A stretch of DNA of 10,650 bases from an uncultured Bacteroidales bacterium. Lineage in GTDB: Bacteria; Bacteroidota; Bacteroidia; Bacteroidales; Paludibacteraceae. The notes under the pieces are model-generated. The model made no database searches. It was not told where the DNA came from and was given only the letters and a program-made list of their open reading frames with translations. Shown here in pieces: positions 1 to 5,373 of the stretch. The stretch spans positions 1-10,650 of the forward strand of contig CAIWIS010000028.1 in the NCBI GenBank assembly GCA_903912795.1, written 5' to 3'. Each line of letters opens with the position of its first letter. The stretch's first letter is position 1. A program made the position numbers and the translations under genes.

Positions 1-36
1 AAAATAATAATTTCACAAATCAATTGTAACTTCAAG

Positions 37-110
37 TCCCCTTTAGGGGATATAGGGGCAGTTATAACATTAATTTTTGCCGCCCCAAGCCCCTAAAGGG
101 GATGTAGAGT
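37..110. repeat. Inverted pair of CCCCTTTAGGGG intergenic repeats
   Basis: TCCCCTTTAGGGG at 37-49 recurs as its exact reverse complement at 90-102. Each copy continues outward into a second G run (GGGGCA at 55-60; on the other strand CTTGGGGCGG ending near 79-81). The core is itself a short hairpin, CCCCT-TT-AGGGG. A third, related copy lies at 274-298. Such G/C-run palindromes stand out in AT-rich DNA and look like a dispersed intergenic repeat family. Their role (terminator, mobile-element relic or other) cannot be told from this window. Confidence 0.6.
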
Positions 111-114
111 TACT

Positions 115-146
115 TTTGTCTTTAAATAAATGGTATATTATATTTG
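115..146 (+). promoter_or_regulatory. Bacteroidetes-type promoter for the mutarotase gene
   Basis: TTTG at 115-118 is followed after 20 nt by TATATTTG at 139-146, which fits the Bacteroidetes -33/-7 consensus (TTTG, 19-21 nt, TAnnTTTG). Transcription would start near 153, leaving a 5' leader of about 165 nt before the ATG at 319. That leader contains the third G/C-run repeat. This is inferred from the consensus only. Confidence 0.55.
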
Positions 147-273
147 AACATTTACTTATATAAATTAAAAAAACTTCCAATCTCACTGTTTCTAAATTTT
201 GAAATGAGTTACCAAAATTTAAAAATTTGGGCACATAAGGGGATGATTATTGAAGTAATTAATCACACTCTAT

Positions 274-298
274 TCCCCCTTTAGGGGGTTAGGGGGCA
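274..298 (+). repeat. Third G/C-run repeat, in the mutarotase leader
   Basis: CCCCCTTTAGGGGG (275-288) forms a stem of CCCCC-TTTA-GGGGG and is followed by TTAGGGGGCA. It is the same repeat type as the pair at 37-110, in the orientation of the first copy. It ends about 20 nt before the start codon, so in RNA from the promoter at 115-146 it would place a GC hairpin just upstream of the ribosome-binding region. A regulatory effect is possible but not shown. Confidence 0.55.
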
Positions 299-318
299 GA
301 TATATAAATTAAAAAATC

Positions 319-1461
319 ATGAAAAAAACAGCATTATTTATTCTAATTACTTTATTGACACTAAGTTCGTGCAACAACAATAAGAGCAGTGTTCAGCTTT
401 TGCCTGAAAGTAATTTTGACACAACTATTGTTGATCAAAAAGTAGCACTTTATACCTTGAAAAACGAAAACGGTATGACGGCTCAAATCACAAACTATGG
501 CGCTCGCATTGTGAGTTTGTGGGTTCCTGCTTCCGATGGCGATTTCAAGGATGTAGTTTGGGGATACGAGTCTATCAAAGCATATTTAGCTGCTACTGAT
601 ATTTTTGCAGGACCCATTGTAGGTCGGTATGGCAACCGTATTGGTAAAGGACAATTTTCGTTGGACGGAAAGGCTTATCAATTAACCTTAAATAACAATG
701 GAAATCAATTGCATGGTGGTGCAGGTGGCTTTTTTATAAAGGTTTGGAATGCACGTCCATTTAAAAATGATAAAGGGGATGAGTCGCTCGAAATGACTTA
801 TCTTTCGCCGGCAGGAGAAGAGGGTTATCCGGGGAATCTGACTATCAAAGTAATTTATAGCCTTAGCTCAAGCAACGAATTAAGCATAAATTATGAAGCT
901 ACTACCGACTCAACAACCATTCTTAATCCAACATCGCATTGTTATTTTAATTTACATGGAACATCGGCTCAATCGACCAACTCGCATGTGCTAACCATTT
1001 TTGCTGATAAATATACACCAACCGATTCGTTGTTGATACCAACCGGTGAAATTGCCGACTTAACCGGTACTCCACTCGATTTTAGAAAAGCAACTGTAAT
1101 AGGAGAGCGTATTGAAACAGACTTTTTGGCCTTGAAATACGGCAAAGGTTACGACCATAATTTTGTGTTAAACAAAAAACAAGGCGAAGTTTCGTTGGCT
1201 GCCGAAGTGTACGAGCTTGCTACCGGAATAGTGATGAAAGTAAGCACCGACCAACCTGCAATCCAGTTTTACAGTGGAAATTTTATGAATGGAGTTGATA
1301 CCGGCAAACGCGGCGATAAACATAACTATCGCACAGGTATTGCCCTCGAAACTCAAAACTACCCCGATGCACCAAACCATGCCAATTTCCCAAACTCAGT
1401 ATTGAAAGCCGGCGAAACTTACAAACATGTTTGTGTGTATAAGTTTGAAGTAAAGAAATAA
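319..1461 (+). CDS. galM: Aldose 1-epimerase (galactose mutarotase), lipoprotein
   Basis: This enzyme interconverts the alpha and beta anomers of aldoses such as galactose and glucose. The 380-residue product has the GalM fold signatures in order: GRYGNRI (102-108), NNGNQLHGG (126-134, first active-site His at 132), NPTSHCYFNL (203-212, second His at 207, the expected acid), YDHNF with Asp279, and IALETQNYPD with Glu344, the expected catalytic base. Length suits the family plus an export signal. The first 18 residues are a lipoprotein signal: two Lys, a hydrophobic stretch and the lipobox LSSC with Cys18. The protein should therefore be lipid-anchored in the envelope rather than cytoplasmic like E. 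coli GalM, which fits handling of sugars released outside or in the periplasm. It stands alone on its strand, with a promoter at 115-146 and hairpins downstream. Confidence 0.93.
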   Translation: MKKTALFILITLLTLSSCNNNKSSVQLLPESNFDTTIVDQKVALYTLKNENGMTAQITNYGARIVSLWVPASDGDFKDVVWGYESIKAYLAATDIFAGPIVGRYGNRIGKGQFSLDGKAYQLTLNNNGNQLHGGAGGFFIKVWNARPFKNDKGDESLEMTYLSPAGEEGYPGNLTIKVIYSLSSSNELSINYEATTDSTTILNPTSHCYFNLHGTSAQSTNSHVLTIFADKYTPTDSLLIPTGEIADLTGTPLDFRKATVIGERIETDFLALKYGKGYDHNFVLNKKQGEVSLAAEVYELATGIVMKVSTDQPAIQFYSGNFMNGVDTGKRGDKHNYRTGIALETQNYPDAPNHANFPNSVLKAGETYKHVCVYKFEVKK

Positions 1462-1473
1462 CAAAACAATATG

Positions 1474-1525
1474 CTTAAAACCCAAAGTCATCCGTTTTAT
1501 TAAACGGTTTTGACTTGGGTTTTAG
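1474..1525 (+). terminator. Terminator-like hairpin downstream of galM
   Basis: The left arm at 1474-1497 (CTTAAAACCC...CCGTTT) pairs with the right arm at 1502-1525 (AAACGG...GGGTTTTAG) over about 24 positions with only a few mismatches, around a 4-nt loop. It begins 12 nt after the galM stop, a usual place for a terminator, but no clean T run follows the stem, so termination efficiency is uncertain. The left arm (1474-1498) is identical over 25 bp to the 3' end of the polyferredoxin gene at 5373-5397. Confidence 0.5.
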
Positions 1526-1540
1526 GTTAATTAGAGCCGT

Positions 1541-1760
1541 CATCAACTGATGCACGGGAGTTTTAGAGCTCAAAACACCCTTCATCGCATGATGATTGTA
1601 TGTTTTTGATCAAAAAGCAATCATCTGCAAGTGATGGTTGCTTTTTTTTGCCCTCGCAAGTACAAGCATCAAGTAAAGCTGGGTTCTTTTAATGTTGGTA
1701 AGGCAATCATCGCACGATGCCGACCAATTTTTACCTTCGCAAGCCAAATCATCAGGCTAA
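1541..1760. repeat. Degenerate ~42-bp periodic palindrome array
   Basis: CATC occurs at 1541, 1583, 1622, 1667, 1708 and 1750, that is at steps of 42, 39, 45, 41 and 42 bp. Four of the six have a GATG partner 2-7 nt downstream and form small palindromes: CATCAACTGATG, CATCGCATGATG, CATC-N7-GATG and CATCGCACGATG. Units three and five also share CAATCATC before, a T run after, and then TCGCAAG, so the whole period looks homologous and decayed. No reading frame explains it. The function is unknown: a decayed tandem repeat, a protein-binding array, or structured RNA are all possible. Confidence 0.45.
1612..1649. terminator. Strong bidirectional intrinsic terminator
   Basis: AAAAAGCAATCATC (1612-1625) pairs with GATGGTTGCTTTTT (from 1633) with one mismatch (or G-T pair) and a loop of about 7 nt, and the + strand copy ends in eight T. 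The A run on the left makes it work in the other direction too. The stem is built on the third unit of the ~42-bp periodic array. It probably finishes leftover rightward transcription from galM. Confidence 0.65.
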
Positions 1761-1865
1761 ACAGCCTTGGTCAGTTGGGAACCAGCGGTCACGACCAACG
1801 GGAGTAATTGCAATTCTTAAAAACCAAGCGGCATAACTGAGCGAGCTAAGCTGACTAAAAATTCT

Positions 1866-1905
1866 CAACGACGGCGCGCAATTTCCTATATCAGGTGAGA
1901 CGGAG
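1866..1905. repeat. REP-like 40-bp repeat, copy A
   Basis: This 40-bp stretch, starting CAACGACGG and ending GGTGAGACGGAG, matches 4274-4313 at 37 of 40 positions. Upstream of it, AACTGAGCG begins near 1831. The same AACTGAGCG opening and a GGAGACGGA ending occur in a third, more distant form at about 5082-5141. These copies lie only between genes. They look like a dispersed REP-like or mobile-element-derived palindromic family, but no associated transposase is present in the window. Confidence 0.6.
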
Positions 1906-1914
1906 TGTTTGTAA

Positions 1915-1956
1915 AAGCGCAAAGCCCGACAATTAATTGTTTTAGGCTTTGCGCTT
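1915..1956. terminator. Terminator for the CotH-family gene
   Basis: AAGCGCAAAGCC (1915-1926) and GGCTTTGCGCTT (1945-1956) form a perfect 12-bp stem. The loop carries the 12-bp palindrome ACAATTAATTGT. It lies 13 nt past the CotH stop codon (minus strand). T runs flank both sides (TTTT on the minus strand, CTTTTTT on the plus strand), so it could stop transcription from both directions. Confidence 0.75.
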
Positions 1957-1969
1957 ACTTTTTTCGAAA

Positions 1970-3934
1970 TTATTTTACAAAACATTTTGTGGTAGATACA
2001 CACATATTGTCCGAAAATACGCGAAGAATATAAATTCCGGCTTGCAATTCAAATGTTGTTCCAGCAGTCACTTTTCGGTTGTATCGAATCATTCCTGTCA
2101 AATCTACAATTTGAATATTCTTTGTTTCATCAATGCCGCTCACATGTAAAATGCCATTCTCGCTACTGTAATATATAGTTGGTGTCGAAAAATCATTTGT
2201 GCCCGATGGGGTGTAATTCAACTTGTTATCCATCCATTTTATACGATTGCTAATGTTCGTTTTCACGCTGTTTACTTCGGCAGCATACGTTCCTAACGCT
2301 TGTGGGTTCATGTGAACCTGACTATTTAATATATTCCATTTTGTAAAATTGAGTTTTTGCGATTGATTAATTTTTGCAGCATAATCATCAATAACCTGTA
2401 GTAGCGATGCTTCGCTTAATTTTCCGTTATTGCGATAAGTTGCATACAAATTTTTGAGCTGTACTACTACCTGAGGATCTGAAAAAATTCGAGTTATCAT
2501 ACTTTTCACTCCATTGGCAGCACTTCCTTTTGTAGCATACACCCAATCGGATAAGTTGTTTATCGGATATGTTCGATAATCATTTTCAAAGGCAATATCA
2601 AAATCCCAAACTGGGCCAAAATAGAATTTCGGGTCGTTTCTTTTTTTGTACATATAAGTACTCCAGTAAGTATCGGTATTCCCACTTATTTCGCCAACCA
2701 GAAATTGTCGTAGAAATGTTTCAAGGTCGATGTATTTTCTGAATCCATTGGTGTTGTCGGTGTAGTTCGTTGCAAAAACCGCAGTTTCCATTGTTTCGAA
2801 ATGCGATTTGATATACGCTTTCTGACTTTCGACAATTTCATCATCTTTGGGATATTTAATCGTAACCGGAATTTTATTCCGAGCCGACGAAAACCAAACC
2901 AATTCGCCATCGGCATAAGCATCCATCTCGAGTAAATATCCTCCTGTAATTTCAGGAGCTATTATGTCTGTTATTTTCATTTTTTCAACCACAACACGCT
3001 CAGTAGCAACTTCAATTTGGTCGCAAAGTTGATAAGTTCCTTTGTATTCGCCGTTTAGAAAAACATCGACAGGCGTGCCGGCGGGTGTATATGGAATGTC
3101 CATATTTTTACTGATGTTAAATGCCAATAAATTGCGCATCAATGTTTTGTCGCCATAATTATTAATAAGCGTCCAGTTTTTTTCTTTTGCCGGAAGTCCT
3201 AATAAACTGGCTTTTGTAAACAATTTCATGCGGTATGGCTTTTTGGGGAAATCCCAGCTCACATTTCCGCGTCCTTTTATTTCGAGGCTATCAGTATAAA
3301 TATTTGTTCCACTCTCGTTTATAACCGATACTATACCTTTCAGATATGTTTCTTTATCAACAATATCCTGAGCCGCTGTAGTATGAATAATGACCGAAGG
3401 TAAGTTGGTAGTTTTTGGAATAACAGTATTGTCACCTACACCTTTGTAGCCGTAAAACTCAATTTCGGACACATTGCATTTTGCGCTTGCAGGACCAATA
3501 TAGCGTATGTACCGAAATCCCTTGGAGCAATTGATAGTTTGCGAAGTAAGTGCGTTTTGGTTGGGAGCTGTAGGGATTAAGTAGAGTGGAATTGCATCAC
3601 CAAAGTCAGGTTTATTAGCTCCTTCGAAAACGCCAAGCACCATTCGTCCGGCCTGTCCCAAACGTGGGCAGTAAGATACGTTCGTAATAATATAAGGCTC
3701 GCCTAAATCCAGTCCAACCCAACCGCCTGTTGTAGCACAAGTTGCAAATACCGTTGTCAGACTTCCATCAAAGGCATTATTTAAAATTTGACTTGAAGTG
3801 GTACAAGTGTTAGTTGTATAATCGTAAAACTCGTTGCTGGCAATTTGTAGTCCTGTAAGTTTTAGTGACGTTTGCGATTTAAGTTGATTTATGAAAATAA
3901 ATAGTAACAGCAAAAATAAAATATTTTTTTTCAT
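1970..3934 (-). CDS. Secreted CotH kinase family protein with T9SS sorting domain
   Basis: The 654-residue product is modular. Residues 1-20 are a Sec signal peptide. Residues about 28-163 resemble a discoidin (F5/8 type C) beta-sandwich (DGSLTTVFATC, GWVGLDLGEP, SEIEFYGY). Residues about 180-480 are a CotH domain: GRGNVSWDFPKKPYRMKL (221-238), NNYGDKTLMRNLLA (258-271), VFLNGEYKGTYQLCDQI (291-307), GGYLLEMD (331-338) and GPVWDFDIAF (440-449). CotH proteins have an atypical kinase fold; Bacillus CotH phosphorylates spore-coat proteins, and the DFD here is a likely metal-binding motif. Residues about 583-654 are a type A C-terminal sorting domain (VDLTGMI, LQAGIYILRVF, CFVK end), so the protein should cross the outer membrane by the type IX system and be surface-attached or released. 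The discoidin-like part suggests carbohydrate or surface binding. The substrate is unknown. The gene is monocistronic, with its own promoter and terminator. Confidence 0.9.
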   Translation of the reverse strand: MKKNILFLLLLFIFINQLKSQTSLKLTGLQIASNEFYDYTTNTCTTSSQILNNAFDGSLTTVFATCATTGGWVGLDLGEPYIITNVSYCPRLGQAGRMVLGVFEGANKPDFGDAIPLYLIPTAPNQNALTSQTINCSKGFRYIRYIGPASAKCNVSEIEFYGYKGVGDNTVIPKTTNLPSVIIHTTAAQDIVDKETYLKGIVSVINESGTNIYTDSLEIKGRGNVSWDFPKKPYRMKLFTKASLLGLPAKEKNWTLINNYGDKTLMRNLLAFNISKNMDIPYTPAGTPVDVFLNGEYKGTYQLCDQIEVATERVVVEKMKITDIIAPEITGGYLLEMDAYADGELVWFSSARNKIPVTIKYPKDDEIVESQKAYIKSHFETMETAVFATNYTDNTNGFRKYIDLETFLRQFLVGEISGNTDTYWSTYMYKKRNDPKFYFGPVWDFDIAFENDYRTYPINNLSDWVYATKGSAANGVKSMITRIFSDPQVVVQLKNLYATYRNNGKLSEASLLQVIDDYAAKINQSQKLNFTKWNILNSQVHMNPQALGTYAAEVNSVKTNISNRIKWMDNKLNYTPSGTNDFSTPTIYYSSENGILHVSGIDETKNIQIVDLTGMIRYNRKVTAGTTFELQAGIYILRVFSDNMCVSTTKCFVK

Positions 3935-3967
3935 TTTTATAGATTGGATTTTTAAGATGCGAGTTCA

Positions 3968-3975
3968 CAAAAATA
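3968..3975 (-). promoter_or_regulatory. -7 element for the CotH-family gene
   Basis: On the minus strand TATTTTTG matches the Bacteroidetes -7 consensus TAnnTTTG exactly. Transcription would start near 3961, giving a leader of about 27 nt before the ATG at 3934. The -33 box is poor (TTTA about 20 nt upstream), so this is a moderate call. Confidence 0.45.
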
Positions 3976-4192
3976 CGAAAACAAATTCGACGCGAATAAA
4001 TTTTTAGCAACTTTAAACCCTGAAGTGAGTTTTTGTGAGTTTATTGTTGCGCAAATTGTGGTAAGACCCTTATTTTAAATTGATTGAATTTTAAGATTGT
4101 TGAGTATGTTTAACCCCCGTCCAATCGGATATACTTTACATAAAATGAACAAAAGGTTGTGCTACTCCGCAATACATTCAAGAATAAATATT

Positions 4193-4313
4193 TATCTTTG
4201 TGTTGGAAATAGATTTGCAAGTATTTCGGATTGCAAATCCTGATAAAACAGGATGTTGGGATTCCAAAAATCCCAACGACGGTGCGCAATTTCATATATC
4301 CGGTGAGACGGAG
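4193..4313. repeat. Hairpin cluster with REP-like repeat copy B
   Basis: Three hairpins sit end to end: GATTTGCAA/TTGCAAATC (4212-4220 with 4231-4239), ATCCTG/CAGGAT (4237-4254) and GTTGGGATT/AATCCCAAC (4255-4263 with 4269-4277, 9 bp, loop CCAAA). The 40-bp repeat copy B follows at 4274-4313 (37/40 identical to 1866-1905). A TATCTTTG -7-like box is at 4193-4200, without a matching -33 box. The hairpins share 3-bp overlaps, so some are mutually exclusive as RNA. This fills most of the 520-bp gap between the CotH gene and the NTF2-like gene; the rest of the gap, apart from the CotH promoter, is AT-rich and I see nothing else in it. Likely a mobile-element-derived repeat region. Confidence 0.55.
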
Positions 4314-4416
4314 ATATTGTTGGCAATAGGTGAGGAATTAGGACAAAAAGGCATGCCACCATGTCATTATCCTCCAAAGAATGCAAAAAAAACACTAAAA
4401 ATTTGTAGTACTATTT

Positions 4417-4452
4417 GGTGATGGTAATGTATCAGATTTGGCATTAATCACC
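4417..4452 (-). terminator. Possible terminator after the NTF2-like gene
   Basis: GGTGATGGTAATG (4417-4429) and CATTAATCACC (4442-4452) form an imperfect stem with a 2-nt bulge, directly after the stop codon on the minus strand. A run of eight T on that strand lies about 25 nt further on (4383-4392 region), too far for a classic intrinsic terminator. Weak call. Confidence 0.3.
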
Positions 4453-4455
4453 ACC

Positions 4456-4893
4456 TTAATCCCACACGTATTTCCAGCTTCCATCTGTTTGTTTTTTCCA
4501 AACGGTATGGAATGTGCCTTTGTATTCTTTGGTGGTATTGTCGGCCTGACGTACTTTCAGCAGGTATTTTCCGTACGTGTAACCTAAAGTTCCATCGTCC
4601 GAAACATCCACAAAATCGGCATTCCAGTTCACAGTTGCACTGTCGCTTCCGTTGTGTGTGTAGAAGTTGTAACTGCCTTTTTTGGTGTGAATAACAGAGT
4701 CGTTGCCGCGCATTATAACGGCACTATCGGCTGCAAAAGCATTGAATGCATAGGCTATGCTGCTGTCAGCTGCCATTTTTTCGAATGCCCGTTCGGTTTG
4801 TAAAATCGATGCTTTTTCTTCCGCAATATCAATTTTTTGAACACATGCCGACAGGAGCAATGCTGCAAGAGCAAATAAAATTGGTTTCTGCAT
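4456..4893 (-). CDS. NTF2-like (DUF4440/SnoaL-type) lipoprotein
   Basis: The 145-residue product starts with a lipoprotein signal (MQKPILFALAALLLSAC, lipobox LSAC, Cys17) and should be anchored in the envelope. The rest has the pattern of the NTF2-like alpha+beta cone fold used by DUF4440/SnoaL proteins: an N-terminal helix with TERAFEKMAADSS (about 33-45), AFAADSAVI (52-60), then a long beta-sheet region with GTLGYTYGKY (about 101-110), KEYKGTFHTVWKK (122-134) and DGSWKYVWD at the very end, the typical family C-terminus. Members bind small molecules or act as isomerases, but many have no known function and no catalytic residues can be assigned here. It lies downstream of a truncated copy of itself and of the polyferredoxin gene, on the same strand. 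No convincing promoter of its own is visible. Confidence 0.82.
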   Translation of the reverse strand: MQKPILFALAALLLSACVQKIDIAEEKASILQTERAFEKMAADSSIAYAFNAFAADSAVIMRGNDSVIHTKKGSYNFYTHNGSDSATVNWNADFVDVSDDGTLGYTYGKYLLKVRQADNTTKEYKGTFHTVWKKQTDGSWKYVWD

Positions 4894-4916
4894 AATTTTG
4901 AGTTTTTACGCTAATT

Positions 4917-5143
4917 AATACTTAAAACCCCCTGCTCGACGTAGGTAATAAAAGGAGTCAAAAGGCTCGGCATAGCGTCTTACGCTATGTCGTGGTAGAA
5001 GCAAGGCTCCTGCCTTGCATATTAAAATATAATATTAAAAGCAGGTGGTACATGCCGGTTTATCGATAAGCTTTTATTTTAACTGAGCGTAGGCAGAGCC
5101 ATATTCAGCGTGCATTGCGAAGTGTTACACTCGGAGACGGAAT
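4917..5143. repeat. Hairpin-rich repeat DNA between NTF2-like copies
   Basis: CGGCATAGCGT-CTT-ACGCTATGTCG (4968-4992) is an 11-bp hairpin with one wobble pair. GCAAGGC-TCCT-GCCTTGC (5001-5018) is a 7-bp perfect hairpin. A distant form of the REP-like repeat follows (AACTGAGCG near 5082, GGAGACGGA ending near 5141). At the left edge, 4917-4930 (AATACTTAAAACCC) is identical to 5369-5382, which covers the polyferredoxin stop codon and the bases just beyond it. Neither strand shows a plausible gene. The segment looks like a repeat block caught between the two copies of a tandem duplication. Confidence 0.55.
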
Positions 5144-5369
5144 ATCACCACCTTAATCCCACACGTATTTCCAGCTTCCATCGGTTTGTTTTTTCCAAAC
5201 GGTATGGAATGTGCCTTTGTATTCTTTGGTGGTATTGTTGGCCTGACGTACTTTCAGTAGGTATTTTCCGTATGTGTAGCCTAAAGTTCCATCTTCCGAA
5301 ACATCCACAAAATCGGCAGTCCAGTTCACAGTTGCGCTGTCGCTTCCGTTATGTGTGTAGTAGTTGTAA
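5144..5369 (-). pseudogene. 5'-truncated duplicate of the NTF2-like lipoprotein gene
   Basis: This 226-bp stretch aligns without gaps to 4447-4672, with 10 mismatches by my count (about 96% identity). It encodes, in frame to the same stop, about the last 71 residues of the lipoprotein gene at 4456-4893 with four conservative changes (Phe to Tyr, Asn to Thr, Asp to Glu, Asp to Asn). Six of the ten changes are silent. The signal peptide and the first ~74 residues are missing. The homology breaks off 4 nt beyond the polyferredoxin stop codon, with no start codon or ribosome-binding site there, so it is probably not translated on its own. It is best read as the remnant of a second full gene copy that lost its 5' half. 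Confidence 0.85.
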
Positions 5370-5373
5370 ATAC

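Noticed and set aside
1560..1576. GTTTTAGAGCTCAAAAC resembles the start of a type II CRISPR repeat or tracrRNA-pairing segment.
   Set aside because: It occurs once, there are no regularly repeated identical copies with spacers, and no cas gene is in the window. It is a short imperfect palindrome around GAGCTC.
1752..2003. An 83-codon open frame on the minus strand.
   Set aside because: It crosses the REP-like repeat, the CotH terminator and the CotH 3' end in another frame, and has no family features.
4200..4421. An open frame of 73 codons on the plus strand, preceded by a TATCTTTG box.
   Set aside because: It runs straight through three hairpins and the 40-bp repeat, resembles no family I know, and the promoter-like box overlaps the start and lacks a -33 partner.
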